Shown here: one piece after another, positions 42,882-52,387 of the stretch
Position numbering within the stretch: the stretch's first letter is position 1
How the letters are laid out: each line of letters begins with the position of its first letter
NCBI RefSeq assembly: GCF_021026345.1
Contig: NZ_JAJNCZ010000006.1
Location: 248,001 to 312,000 of the forward strand
Source of the DNA: Rhizobium sp. GN54
GTDB taxonomy: Bacteria; Pseudomonadota; Alphaproteobacteria; Rhizobiales; Rhizobiaceae
Length of the DNA stretch: 64,000 nucleotides
Direction: 5' to 3'
Notes under the pieces: generated by a model
Told to the model about the DNA's origin: nothing
The model's database searches: none
Seen by the model: only the letters and a program-made list of their open reading frames with translations
Translations under genes and position numbers: made by a program

Positions 42882-44255
42882 ATGACGAGGAACACCGGCC
42901 AGTCGATTGCGACCCTTTCGGCCCGCATCCAGACGGGGGCGCTGGATCCCGTCGCCCTGGCCGAGGAGACGCTCGACGCCATCGGCGGCTACGGGGACGG
43001 ATCGGTCTTCGTGACCGTGACGCGGGAGCGGGCGCTGGAAGAAGCCGGCGCGGCCTCGCGGCGTGTTCGCGACGGCCGGTCGCTCGGCCTTCTCGACGGC
43101 ATCCCCGTCGCCTGGAAGGACCTGTTCGATCTTGCAGGTCTTGCGACGACGGCGGGCTCGACGGTGCTGGCTTCCGCCGAACCCGCCACCTGCGATGCGG
43201 CCGTCGTCGGCGCACTGAAGGCTGCGGGCATGGTCGCGGTCGGTCGCGTCAACATGAGCGAATTCGCCTTCTCGGGCCTCGGCATCAATCCGCATTACGG
43301 CACGCCGCGCAATCCGGCCTCGGAGGATGTCGCCCGCCTGCCGGGGGGCTCTTCGTCCGGCTCGGGCGTCGCCGTCGCGGCTGGCCTCGTCCCGGTCTCG
43401 ATCGGCACGGACACCGGCGGCTCCGTGCGCATCCCGGCCGCCTTCAACGGCATCGTCGGCTACAAGGCGACGCGCGGACGCTACGACATGCGGGGCGTGT
43501 TTCCGTTGGCCGGCAGCCTCGATTCGCTGGGGCCGCTCTGCCGGACCGTGCAGGACGCGGTCTGGATCGATGCGGCGATGCGGGGACGGACCGCTTCCGA
43601 GGTGGTGCGGGGGAGCGTTCGCGGACTGTCGCTGGTGGTGCCGGAAACCGTGGTGTTCGACGATATCGAGGACGGCCTCGCGTCTGCGTTCGAACAGGCG
43701 CTGGAACGGCTGTCCCGGGCGGGGGCGAAGATCCGCCGTCAGGCCTTTCCCGTCTTCCCGGAGATCTTCCAGCTGGCGGCGAAAAACGGCGCCCTTGTCA
43801 CGGCCGAAGCCTTTGCCCTACATGCGGCGCGCCTTGCCGGACCCGAGGCCGCAGACATGGATCCGCGCGTCGTCGTTCGCACGCGGCTGGGCGAGAAGAT
43901 CACCGTGGCCGGCTACATCGAGATCCTGCGGACGCGGGAACGGCTGATGACCGAATTCGCAGCCGGCATCGGCCCCGGCGAACTGATCGTGTCGCCGACG
44001 GTGCCGCACGTCGCCCCGCCCATTGCGCCGCTGATCGAGGACGACGCGCTGTTCTTCAGGACGAACGGGCAGACCCTGCGCAATCCGTCGATCGGCAATT
44101 TCCTCGACTGGTGTGCCGTCTCGATCCCGTGCGGTGCGGGCGATGCCGGCATGCCGGTCGGGTTCCAGATCGCGGCGCTGGCCCATGAAGACCTGCGCCT
44201 ACTTTCCGCAGCGCTTGCCGCGGAAGACGTGATCCGGGGCGTTGATATCCGGTAG
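42882..44255 (+). CDS. Amidase-signature-family hydrolase
   Basis: 457 residues of the amidase-signature fold. The Ser-cisSer-Lys triad is K79 (AWKDLFD), a cis-serine among 157-159 (GGSSSGSG) and nucleophile S181 (DTGGSVRIPAA). These enzymes hydrolyse amides to acid and ammonia. The sequence resembles the GatA-like group, but no gatB or gatC is near, so transamidation is unlikely. Its position after tctCBA suggests that an amide of an imported or related carboxylate is processed. ATG 42882 has GGGGAG close upstream. Confidence 0.82.
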   Translation: MTRNTGQSIATLSARIQTGALDPVALAEETLDAIGGYGDGSVFVTVTRERALEEAGAASRRVRDGRSLGLLDGIPVAWKDLFDLAGLATTAGSTVLASAEPATCDAAVVGALKAAGMVAVGRVNMSEFAFSGLGINPHYGTPRNPASEDVARLPGGSSSGSGVAVAAGLVPVSIGTDTGGSVRIPAAFNGIVGYKATRGRYDMRGVFPLAGSLDSLGPLCRTVQDAVWIDAAMRGRTASEVVRGSVRGLSLVVPETVVFDDIEDGLASAFEQALERLSRAGAKIRRQAFPVFPEIFQLAAKNGALVTAEAFALHAARLAGPEAADMDPRVVVRTRLGEKITVAGYIEILRTRERLMTEFAAGIGPGELIVSPTVPHVAPPIAPLIEDDALFFRTNGQTLRNPSIGNFLDWCAVSIPCGAGDAGMPVGFQIAALAHEDLRLLSAALAAEDVIRGVDIR

Positions 44256-44285
44256 GTCGGCGGCGGGCGGCGAAGGTGTAGGCGA

Positions 44286-46004
44286 TCAGGTCGCCGGTTC
44301 CAGTTGCAGTTTCAGGCCGTGATAACGCTCGAGCGTCCGGACGATGTCTGCGCGTTCTTCGGCCCTGCGTTCCGTGTCCCACCCGAGTGCGGCACCGGCG
44401 ACCGCGGCGATCGCCGCCAGATCGGCGGCGGTCAGGGCGCCCTGGATCGCCAGCGTCGTCCTCCGCAACACGATATCGCCCAGGTGCTCGACGAATTCGT
44501 TGCGCGCGATCCAGTCGATCTCGGCAAGGCTGTAGCCGGTCGCGTCCGGCAACCGTTCCAGATCGGAATACGGGGATCGATGTGACAGGATGGAGCGCGC
44601 TGTGGTTCCGTAGCGCGACAGCAGCTCCTCCACCCTTTCCTGCGGGTGGCCCGTCTTGGACGCGACCTCTCTTGCCCATTCGGTCCGTTCCGCCGGACCG
44701 GAGGGAAAGTCCTGGCCGCCGCCGATCGCGAGGTCGCGGGTGGACCTGCCGCGCGGGCGCTGCAGTCGCTTGAGGATCGTGTCGGCTACCTCCTCCGCAA
44801 AGCCGCGGAACGTCGTCCACTTGCCGCCGACGAGCGAGATGATGGCGAAGGGCCGGTCCGCTTCGGGCTCCAGCACCGGCGCGGAATGGTCCCGGCTGAT
44901 GAGGCCGGGCGCGGAGGCGTCGGAGGCCGGCAGGGGTCTTATGCCGCTGTAGCTGTAGACGACCTGGTCGCGGCTGAAGGAAAGGGCGGGAAGCAGCGAA
45001 GCGAGGCTTTCCAGGAAGTAGGCCGTTTCGGTTTCCTCGCAACGGACATTGTCGGGATCGTCGCTGGGAATGTCGGTCGAGCCTACGAGCGCCAAGCCGA
45101 GATAGTCGTAGACGAGGCAGATGCGCCCGTCGTCGGCCTCGAAATAGATCATGTGGCCGTTGAGGCTCTTCACCAGTTCCGGATGGTCGAGCAGGATGTG
45201 GGATCCCTTGGTTCCGCCGATCAGATGAGAGGGCGTGCCGAGCGTCTCGTTCACGCGGTCGATCCAGGGACCGGCGGCGTTCACGACGAGCCTGGGACGG
45301 ACGGACAGCGTGCTGCCATCAGGGCGCCGGAAATCCAGGTTGCCGTCCTTCGACGACAGGAGCGTCGTGAAATTCAGCGCCGCCGCGTTCGGGTTCGCAT
45401 CAATTCCGTCGGTGACCAGTTCGTAGACAAGTCGTTCCGGCCGGCTGATCTTCGCATCGTAGTAGATGCCGCCGGCGACGATGTCGGGCGTGACCTTCGG
45501 CATTTCGGCAAGCGCGCGCCGGCGCAGGAGCAGCCGGTGGCGCGGCATCACCTGATTGCGCGAGCCGTAGAAATCGTAGAGCGCCAGCCCGATCTTGACG
45601 AGCACCGCGCCGCGGCTGCGCGGCGCGGTGGTCGAGCCGAAAAGCGTGCGAAGGGCAGCCCAGATCCCGCGCGTCCAGGAGAAGACCGGGATGAAAGTCG
45701 GCAGCGGCGTGACGCAGTGCGGCGCGTTCTTCAGGAGCAGGTTGCGCTCCAGCGTCGACTGGGCCACCAGCCCGAACTCGCCGGTCTCCAGATACTTCAG
45801 GCCGCCATGGATGAGGCGAGATGGTGCAGCACTCGTGCCGGAGCCGAAGTCGGCCTTGTCGACGATCAGGCAGCTGACGCCCTGCAGGCTGAGGTCGCGG
45901 AAGAGCCCCGCGCCGTTGACGCCGGCGCCCAGGATGACGACGTCGACGCCGTCCTCGGCCAGTTTCGAAAGGCGCAGGTCCATGTCGGCGGCGGTCTCGG
46001 TCAT
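44286..46004 (-). CDS. GlpD-like FAD-dependent polyol-phosphate dehydrogenase
   Basis: 572 residues of the glycerol-3-phosphate dehydrogenase family: FAD site VVILGAGVNGAGLFRDLSLQG (20-40), the substrate region SRLIHGGLKYLE, VVNAAGPWIDRV and a C-terminal helical domain. Family enzymes oxidise polyol phosphates at the membrane and pass electrons to ubiquinone. It is only moderately like EryB, which is a separate gene at 55539-57050. It ends the leftward polyol arm and follows an FGGY kinase, so it likely oxidises that kinase's product. Glycerol-3-phosphate remains a possible substrate. Weak ribosome-binding site. Confidence 0.85.
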   Translation of the reverse strand: MTETAADMDLRLSKLAEDGVDVVILGAGVNGAGLFRDLSLQGVSCLIVDKADFGSGTSAAPSRLIHGGLKYLETGEFGLVAQSTLERNLLLKNAPHCVTPLPTFIPVFSWTRGIWAALRTLFGSTTAPRSRGAVLVKIGLALYDFYGSRNQVMPRHRLLLRRRALAEMPKVTPDIVAGGIYYDAKISRPERLVYELVTDGIDANPNAAALNFTTLLSSKDGNLDFRRPDGSTLSVRPRLVVNAAGPWIDRVNETLGTPSHLIGGTKGSHILLDHPELVKSLNGHMIYFEADDGRICLVYDYLGLALVGSTDIPSDDPDNVRCEETETAYFLESLASLLPALSFSRDQVVYSYSGIRPLPASDASAPGLISRDHSAPVLEPEADRPFAIISLVGGKWTTFRGFAEEVADTILKRLQRPRGRSTRDLAIGGGQDFPSGPAERTEWAREVASKTGHPQERVEELLSRYGTTARSILSHRSPYSDLERLPDATGYSLAEIDWIARNEFVEHLGDIVLRRTTLAIQGALTAADLAAIAAVAGAALGWDTERRAEERADIVRTLERYHGLKLQLEPAT

Positions 46005-46065
46005 TTCGGATATTCCAGGTCTTCAGGCATGGGACGGGGGAGGGGGAGAGGCAGGTGCCGGGCGA

Positions 46066-47601
46066 TCAGCCCCGCGGCCGGCCGTCGGAGGCGGTGAGTT
46101 GCGAGATGCGCGGCCAGAGCGGCGTCATTGCCTGGGCGATATCGCAGAACAGCCGGTAGCGCTCCTCGTAGTGACGGCTGCGGACGGGGTCAGGCCGGCA
46201 GGTCCGGGACAGGCCTGCGAGATCGCGCGGATCGCTCTGGTGGTCGGGGAAGATGCCGACGCCGGCGCCCGCGCAAAGGGCCGCACCCCAGGCCGCGGCT
46301 TCATCCGTATCGGTGACGGTGACGGGCATGCCGAGCACGTCAGCGAACATCTGGGCGATGGCCGGGTTGCGGGAGATGCCACCGGTCAGGCGTGCCTCCT
46401 CGAAGGAAAAGCCGTCGCGCAGGGCATCGACATGGATGCGGTGGTTCATGGCGATGCCTTCGAGCACCGCGCGGAGCATGTCGCCCCGGCCATGCCAGCC
46501 GCCGAGGCCGGCAAAGCCGGCACTGGCGGCCGCGCCGTAGGGCGAGCCGAACAGGTAGGGATGGAACAGGGCCGTCGACGGCCGCGCGAAGGCTGCCTCG
46601 ATCTCGGGCGCGAGCAGGGCGTGGACCGAGTGACCGGATGCCTCGGCCTGCGTGACTTCGGCTGCGCAGAGCCGGTCGAGAAACCAGTCGTAGTTGGCGG
46701 TCGAGGCCGGCGAGATCGACATGTTGTGCCACTGGCCCGGAACGATCGCGTTGCGGCAGAACCACCGGTCGTCGACGCGCGGCTCGAAGGATACCGTCTC
46801 ATTGATCGAATAGGTTCCGGCGATCACCGCGACGATGCCGGGCTTGTGTCCGCCGATCCCGAGCGCAGACGCGGTGACGTCGTGCAGCCCGGCGACCACA
46901 GGGGTGCCCTCGGCAAGCCCGGTGCGGCGAGCGACTTCCGCCGTCACCCGGCCGACCACCTCGTCGGAGCGGGCGGCGGGCGGCAGCGCATTGCACAGCG
47001 CCTCCAGCCCGAAGAGCCGAAGCGCATCCAGCGAATAGTCCTGGGTCCGGACATCGGTGAAGGACGTGCTGGCCTCCGTCCGGTCCGCGCCGATGGTGCC
47101 TGTCAGGCAGTAGCGCAGCCAGTCCTTGCAGCTCAGGACGTGGGCGATCCTGGCAAATCGCTCCGGCTCGTTGTCGCGGACCCAGGCAAGCAGGGCTGCC
47201 GGCGCGGAGACGTGCGGACCCTGTCCCGTCAGTGCGATCGCCTGCCGGGCGGTGCCGTCCTCCTGCCAGCGCTCGACGATTGCGCCCGCCCGGCTGTCGA
47301 GCGACAGCATCGCCGGGCCGAGCGGCCCTGCATCGGCGTCGAGGAGGTAGACGCCGTCGCCATGCGCGGTGGCGGCGATGGCCTGGATATCCGATGCCGG
47401 CCGGCCGCTCGCACGGATCGCCTCTGCGATGGCCTCGGCCGTTGCGGTCCACAGTTCATCCATGTCGCGCTCGACATGGCGGGGTTGGGGAATCGATTGC
47501 GAGACCCGGCGACGGGCGACGGCGACGGGCGTGCCGTCGATGTCGAAGATGGCGGCCTTGGTGACGGTCAGGCCGCTGTCGATGCCGAGGATGCTTGGCA
47601 T
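46066..47601 (-). CDS. FGGY-family carbohydrate kinase (LyxK-like)
   Basis: 511 residues with the two ASKHA lobes: LGIDSGLTVTKAAIFD (5-20), a PQPRHVERDMDELW segment resembling that of L-xylulose kinase LyxK, LSLDSRAGAIVERWQEDG, and the C-terminal FGGY-type signature around LTGGISRNPAIAQMFADVLG. It should phosphorylate a sugar or polyol of four or five carbons. It is distinct from the EryA kinase of the rightward arm. Order: downstream of the DeoR-type regulator and upstream of the GlpD-like gene. The substrate is open: threitol, an arabitol or L-xylulose would all fit. Confidence 0.85.
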   Translation of the reverse strand: MPSILGIDSGLTVTKAAIFDIDGTPVAVARRRVSQSIPQPRHVERDMDELWTATAEAIAEAIRASGRPASDIQAIAATAHGDGVYLLDADAGPLGPAMLSLDSRAGAIVERWQEDGTARQAIALTGQGPHVSAPAALLAWVRDNEPERFARIAHVLSCKDWLRYCLTGTIGADRTEASTSFTDVRTQDYSLDALRLFGLEALCNALPPAARSDEVVGRVTAEVARRTGLAEGTPVVAGLHDVTASALGIGGHKPGIVAVIAGTYSINETVSFEPRVDDRWFCRNAIVPGQWHNMSISPASTANYDWFLDRLCAAEVTQAEASGHSVHALLAPEIEAAFARPSTALFHPYLFGSPYGAAASAGFAGLGGWHGRGDMLRAVLEGIAMNHRIHVDALRDGFSFEEARLTGGISRNPAIAQMFADVLGMPVTVTDTDEAAAWGAALCAGAGVGIFPDHQSDPRDLAGLSRTCRPDPVRSRHYEERYRLFCDIAQAMTPLWPRISQLTASDGRPRG

Positions 47602-47706
47602 GGTAAACTCCAGGCGGACGCGGAGGACCGCTCTTTTCCCGTCCTGCGGCGAAACGCGAGGACCATTCTTGACGTGCGGCGGCGCCCTTGTGCAGTCGGG
47701 CTTCCG

Positions 47707-48549
47707 TCAGGGGCGGGCGGCGCCGGATCCGGCGACCACCACGTTGATGCCCTTCGATTGCAGCCGGTCGAGGTGCTCGACCGGCGTATCCTCGTCGACG
47801 ATGACGACGTCGAATTCCGAAAGGGCGGCGAAGCTGTGCAAGGCGCGCCGCTCGAACTTGGTGTGGTCCGCCACCAGGATCCGCCGGGCGGCGCAATCGA
47901 ACATGGCCCGCTTGGTCTCCACCATTTCCGCCGACTGGTGGAACACGATGTCGTCGGTGATGGCCGACATCGACATGAACGCGACGTCGGCCCGCAACCG
48001 GCGGATCTCTCGGACCGTCATGTGGCCCATGAAGGCGTTGCACCAGGTGTAGAACTGCCCGCCGAGGCCGAGAAGCGTCAGGTCGCGCACGCCCCTCAGC
48101 GCGCTCATGACATTGAGCGAATTGGTGATCGCCGTCAGCGGCACCTTGGCCGGCAGGTGGGCGGTCATCTGGAGGACCGTCGTAGAATCGTCGAGGAAGA
48201 TCGACTGGCCGGGTTCCACGTAGCGCATGGCCGCCTCGGCGAGGTTCTTCTTCTGCGCCGCCTGTCGGTTGGCGCGATAGACGTCGCTGGCCTCGATCAG
48301 GCTGGTGGGGGCGGCCGAGACGATGCCGCGGGACTTGCGGAAGATGCCGCGGCTGACGAGGTCGTCGACATCCCGGTGGGCCGTCATCAGGCTGATGCCA
48401 AAGCGTCCGGTGAGGTCCTCGATGCGCATCGATCCTTCGGCCATGACCGTTTCGGCGATCAATTGCCGGCGCACCAGCTGGCGGGCGTGCCGGCTGTCGC
48501 TCGGCATCGGCTCCGAAAGAAGCTGCTCGACATTCGCTTTCCTGGTCAC
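47707..48549 (-). CDS. DeoR/GlpR-family transcriptional regulator
   Basis: About 280 residues. The DeoR helix-turn-helix lies at about 30-75 (MRIEDLTGRFGISLMTAHRDVDDLVSRG) and the sugar-phosphate isomerase-like sensor domain follows (80-260) with SIFLDDSTTV and a VADHTKF motif used by this family to bind a sugar phosphate. I chose GTG 48549, preceded by GGAG; the frame extends ten codons further upstream. In erythritol loci of relatives a DeoR-type gene (eryR) is known; this one differs in place, being between the importer and the second kinase, and it probably represses the leftward arm. Confidence 0.83.
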   Translation of the reverse strand: MTRKANVEQLLSEPMPSDSRHARQLVRRQLIAETVMAEGSMRIEDLTGRFGISLMTAHRDVDDLVSRGIFRKSRGIVSAAPTSLIEASDVYRANRQAAQKKNLAEAAMRYVEPGQSIFLDDSTTVLQMTAHLPAKVPLTAITNSLNVMSALRGVRDLTLLGLGGQFYTWCNAFMGHMTVREIRRLRADVAFMSMSAITDDIVFHQSAEMVETKRAMFDCAARRILVADHTKFERRALHSFAALSEFDVVIVDEDTPVEHLDRLQSKGINVVVAGSGAARP

Positions 48550-48672
48550 GGTCGCTCCGCCATTCGCCTGGGCGTGCACGTTGTCAGCCAGACGTTGTCC
48601 GATGGGAAATTCTGCTTGCCGGCGACCTGTGCCGGCCTTTCGACAGGCATGGCCATGTCGTCGGTAGCGGAA

Positions 48673-48696
48673 GAGGGGCGCCGGGCAGCGCCCCTC
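48673..48696 (-). terminator. Hairpin downstream of the sugar-binding protein gene
   Basis: GAGGGGCGC (48673-48681) and GCGCCCCTC (48688-48696) form a perfect 9-bp stem with a six-base loop, eleven bp after the binding-protein stop. On the minus strand it is followed by UUCC. It may lower read-through into the regulator and kinase genes. Confidence 0.5.
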
Positions 48697-48706
48697 CTCA
48701 TGGAGG

Positions 48707-49654
48707 TCACTCCGACAGGACGAAGGGAGCGGTGTACTTGTCGACGTTGTCCTTGGTGATCAGGAGGCAATCGAACAGCTGCTTCTCGCTCTTGGCGCCG
48801 GTTTCGCCCGTCTTGATGAAGTTGTCGGCCTGCTTGACCGCTTCCTCGGAGAAGATGGCGACCGGCTGCAGGACCGTGTACTGGAGGTCACCGGCCTTGA
48901 TCGCTGCGACCGCATCCGGCGAACCGTCGAAGCCGCCGACCTTGATGCCGGAAAGCTTGCCGGCTTCCTTCAGGGCTGCAATGGCGCCCAGCGCCATTTC
49001 GTCGTTGCCGCTGATGACGCCGATGATATCCGGGTTGGCCTGCAGCATGGACTGCATCTTGGCATGGCCCTTGGTGCGGTCCCAGTCGGCCACTTCGCGG
49101 GCGGCCTTCACGAGGTCCGGATACTGCGTCAGCACGGTCTCGTAGCCGTTGGAGCGGGTGGCGGCGTTGTTGTCCGAAGGCGCGCCGAACAATTCGACAT
49201 AGTTGCCTTCCTGGCCGACGCTCTCGACCCACTGGGTGGCGCCGAGGGCGGCACCCTGGGCGTTGTTGGAGACGAGCTGCGCCTTGGCGAGGCCTTCCTG
49301 GTTGATCTCGGCATTGACGAGGAAGACCGGGATGCCGGCGGCGACGGCCTTCTTCACTGCACCGACGGAGCCGTCGGCGTTTGCCGGATCGAGGATGATC
49401 GCGACCGACTTGTTGGTGATCGCGGTGTCGATCAGGTTGCTCTCGGTGTTGGTGTCGCCCTTGTGGGCGCCGACGGTGGCGGTGTAGCCCAGCTTCTCGG
49501 CCGTTGCCTTGGCAACCTCGCCCTCGGTGTACCAGTACGGGTTGGACGGGTCGTTGACGATGATCGTCATCAGCCCTTCCGCCCAGGCCGTGCTGACCAG
49601 CAGCGGAGCCGCTGCGACGGCGGCGAACAGGATGCGCATTCCCTTCTTGAACAT
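48707..49654 (-). CDS. Sugar/polyol ABC transporter substrate-binding protein (RbsB type)
   Basis: 315 residues: Sec signal (1-25, ending AWA) and a ribose-type periplasmic fold with DPSNPYWYTEG near the hinge, GVISGNDEMALGA and GGFDGSPDAVAAI. The class binds pentoses, hexoses and polyols. By its place next to the ery genes it probably binds erythritol (compare EryG of rhizobial erythritol importers), though the leftward kinase/dehydrogenase pair leaves room for another polyol. GGGAGAGAGAC precedes ATG 49654. A strong hairpin follows. Confidence 0.85.
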   Translation of the reverse strand: MFKKGMRILFAAVAAAPLLVSTAWAEGLMTIIVNDPSNPYWYTEGEVAKATAEKLGYTATVGAHKGDTNTESNLIDTAITNKSVAIILDPANADGSVGAVKKAVAAGIPVFLVNAEINQEGLAKAQLVSNNAQGAALGATQWVESVGQEGNYVELFGAPSDNNAATRSNGYETVLTQYPDLVKAAREVADWDRTKGHAKMQSMLQANPDIIGVISGNDEMALGAIAALKEAGKLSGIKVGGFDGSPDAVAAIKAGDLQYTVLQPVAIFSEEAVKQADNFIKTGETGAKSEKQLFDCLLITKDNVDKYTAPFVLSE

Positions 49655-49777
49655 GTCTCTCTCCCTTTCAATCAGGATGGTGGTGCCGGTCTCCCGGCGT
49701 TGCTTTCCGCAATCGGCTGGCCCTCTGGACCCTCACTGGCCGTTGCGGACAAGGTCTCTTGTTCCCTCCGGCCGCGG

Positions 49778-50818
49778 CTAGCGGCGGCTGTACTGGATGG
49801 AGTTGAGGAGGACGGCGAGCACGATGACGGCGCCGGTGAACACGGTCTGCCAGTAGGAGGATACGCCGATGATGACGAGGCCGTCCGAGAGGAAGCCGAT
49901 GACGAAGGCGCCGAGCATGGTGCCCTGGATCGTGCCGCGGCCGCCGGTGAGTGCTGCGCCGCCGATCACGACGGCGGCGATCGCCGTCAGCTCGTAGGTG
50001 GTGCCCGCGGTCGGGCCGGCGGACGTGAGCTGCGAGGACAGCACCAGGCCGGCGATGGCGGCGCAGATGCCGGACAGCACGTAGACGGTGATCTTGACGC
50101 GCTTGACGGGGACGCCGGAAAGCTCGGCGGCGCGTTCGTTGCCGCCCGAGGCATAGAGCCAGCGCCCGAAGGAGGTGCGGTTCAGCACCACCGCGCAGAT
50201 GATTGCGAGTGCTGCAAGCACCAGCACGCCGATCGGGATGCCGAACAGGCGGTTGAAGCCCAGCCAGTCGAAGCCGGTGTTGCCGAGTTCGGGGCGACCG
50301 CTGAGGTTGTTGTAGGTCAGGCCATTGGTCATCAGCAGCGCCACGCCGCGGGCGCAGTAGAGCACGCCGAGCGTCGCGACGAAGGCGGGCACCCGGAGAT
50401 AGGCGATCAGCACGCCGTTGACGGCGCCGACAAAGGCGCCGAGGGCGCAGGTCAGCACGACGACGGCCCAGACCGGCGGATAGAGGATGACGCCGAGCTG
50501 CTCAAGCTGCACGCCCTGCATCAGGAAGCCGGCGATGACGCCGGAGAGCCCGAGCGTCGAGCCGACCGACAGGTCGATGCCGCCGTTGAGAATGACCAGC
50601 AGCATGCCGATCGCCAGCAGCCCGAAGATTGCCACGTGCGAGGACATGATGAGGAAGTTCTCGACCGAGAGGTAGTAGGGCGAAAGGATCGAGAAGACGA
50701 CGATGATGGCAATCAGCGCAAAGAAGGCGCGGCCTTCCAGAAGCAGCTGGACGAGGCTGGTCTTGCGCTTGGTGCCGTTCGCGACGGATTTCTTGTCGGT
50801 TGTGCTTGTGACTGACAT
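49778..50818 (-). CDS. Sugar/polyol ABC transporter permease (RbsC type)
   Basis: 346 residues with about nine to ten hydrophobic helices; LNGGIDLSVGSTLGLSG and the ASGGNERAAELSGVPV segment before GISCAA-type residues mark the ribose/xylose permease family. It forms the inner-membrane channel for the polyol importer. ATG 50818 has GGAGCACTGAC upstream; a longer frame overlaps the ATPase gene. It lies 22 bp after the ATPase gene and 123 bp before the binding protein gene. Confidence 0.88.
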   Translation of the reverse strand: MSVTSTTDKKSVANGTKRKTSLVQLLLEGRAFFALIAIIVVFSILSPYYLSVENFLIMSSHVAIFGLLAIGMLLVILNGGIDLSVGSTLGLSGVIAGFLMQGVQLEQLGVILYPPVWAVVVLTCALGAFVGAVNGVLIAYLRVPAFVATLGVLYCARGVALLMTNGLTYNNLSGRPELGNTGFDWLGFNRLFGIPIGVLVLAALAIICAVVLNRTSFGRWLYASGGNERAAELSGVPVKRVKITVYVLSGICAAIAGLVLSSQLTSAGPTAGTTYELTAIAAVVIGGAALTGGRGTIQGTMLGAFVIGFLSDGLVIIGVSSYWQTVFTGAVIVLAVLLNSIQYSRR

Positions 50819-50840
50819 GTCAGTGCTCCATGATTTCCGT

Positions 50841-52385
50841 CTAGTGAGCGACCACGGCCTCGCCCGAAGCGGCCATGATCTTCTCTTTCGTGACATTCGA
50901 TCCGAACTCGGCGGAGATCTTTCCGCGGTGCATGACGATGATGCGGTGGGCGATGCTGAGGCATTCGCCAACCTCGGAGGTGGAATAGAGGACGGCGAGG
51001 CCCTGCCTGGCCCGCTCCGCCAGAAGCTTGAACACTTCGCCCTTGGCGCCGATGTCGATGCCGCGGCTGGGCTCGTCGAGAAGGATCACCTTCGGATTGG
51101 TGGCGAGCATCTTGCCGATGACCACCTTCTGCTGGTTGCCGCCGGACAGGGATCCGATCGCCGCCCCGCCGCCATCGGTCTTGATGTGCACCTTGCGGAT
51201 CGACTCGTCGATGAGGGTGCCTTCGCTGCTGCGCGAGGTGAACAGGCCCTTGGTGAAGGCGCCGATGCTGGCGAGCGAGAGGTTGCGGCCGACCGTCATC
51301 GTCTGGACCAGGCCGTCGCGCTGGCGGTCTTCGGGGACCAGCACCAGGCCGAGTTCGATGCGGTCGGCGATGCTGAGGTGGGAGACATCCTCGCCCTCGA
51401 GCAGCACCCGGCCGCTCGAAGCCTTGAGGCGACCGGCGACGCATTCGAGAAGTTCCGTGCGACCGGCGCCCATCAGCCCGTAGATGCAGACGATCTCGCC
51501 AGCCTTGACGCTGAGCGACAGCCTGTCGACGACCGAATAGTCCGCGCCTGCGGGATCGGGAACCGTCAGCCCCTCGACCGCCAGCGCCACCTTGCCCATC
51601 TCGTGGCCCTCCGGTGGGGAGCCGAGATCGAAGTTTTCGCCCACCATGTTGCGGACGATCCATTCGAGGTCGATGTCCTTTCGCTTGGCAAAGGCCGTCA
51701 TGTTGCCGTCGCGCAGCACCACCGCATGGTTGGTGATCTGCAGCGCTTCTTCCAGGTGGTGGGAGATGTAGACGATCGACACGCCCTTGCTGTTGAGGTC
51801 GCGGATGACCTTGAACAGCACCTCGACTTCCGTGGCGCTCAGCGCCGAGGTCGGCTCGTCCATGATCAGGATACGGGAGTTGACCGACAGCGCGCGGGCA
51901 ATCTCGACGATCTGCTGCTGGCCGAGGCGGAGGTCTTCCACCAGCGTCAGCGGATCGATGTCTTCCTCGAGTTCTTCCATCAGCGCGCGGGTCTGGCGCT
52001 CCTCCTCGGCAAAGTCGACGCCGGTGGAGGTGGTGATCTCGCGGCCCATGAAGATGTTGTCGCGCACGTTCATGTTCGGCGCGAGGCTGAGCTCCTGGTG
52101 GATGATCGAGATGCCGCGGTCGCGCGCATCCGAGGACGAGGAGAAGCTGACCGGCTGGCCGTCGAGGAGGATCTCGCCGGAAGACGGTTGCACGACGCCG
52201 GAGAGGATCTTCATCAGCGTCGACTTGCCGGCGCCGTTCTCGCCGAACAGCGTGGTGACCTGGCCGCGATGGACGTCGAAATTGACGCCCTTCAGCGCAT
52301 GGACGTTGCCGTAGGACTTGGCGATATTGCGGGCGGCGAGAACGACCTCGCGCGGATCGTCGACGGAGGAGGGAACCTGGCTCAT
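50841..52385 (-). CDS. Sugar/polyol ABC transporter ATP-binding protein (RbsA type)
   Basis: 514 residues made of two fused ATPase halves. The first has GENGAGKST, LGQQQIVEIARAL and LIMDEPTSAL; the second has GLMGAGRTELLE, LSGGNQQKV and LLDEPSRGIDIGAK with the usual degenerate Walker A. It drives the polyol importer. ATG 52385 lies three bases beyond the DUF2291 stop, with GAAGTGAAG upstream; a GTG two codons earlier is possible. Probable counterpart of EryE. Confidence 0.9.
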   Translation of the reverse strand: MSQVPSSVDDPREVVLAARNIAKSYGNVHALKGVNFDVHRGQVTTLFGENGAGKSTLMKILSGVVQPSSGEILLDGQPVSFSSSSDARDRGISIIHQELSLAPNMNVRDNIFMGREITTSTGVDFAEEERQTRALMEELEEDIDPLTLVEDLRLGQQQIVEIARALSVNSRILIMDEPTSALSATEVEVLFKVIRDLNSKGVSIVYISHHLEEALQITNHAVVLRDGNMTAFAKRKDIDLEWIVRNMVGENFDLGSPPEGHEMGKVALAVEGLTVPDPAGADYSVVDRLSLSVKAGEIVCIYGLMGAGRTELLECVAGRLKASSGRVLLEGEDVSHLSIADRIELGLVLVPEDRQRDGLVQTMTVGRNLSLASIGAFTKGLFTSRSSEGTLIDESIRKVHIKTDGGGAAIGSLSGGNQQKVVIGKMLATNPKVILLDEPSRGIDIGAKGEVFKLLAERARQGLAVLYSTSEVGECLSIAHRIIVMHRGKISAEFGSNVTKEKIMAASGEAVVAH

Positions 52386-52387
52386 GC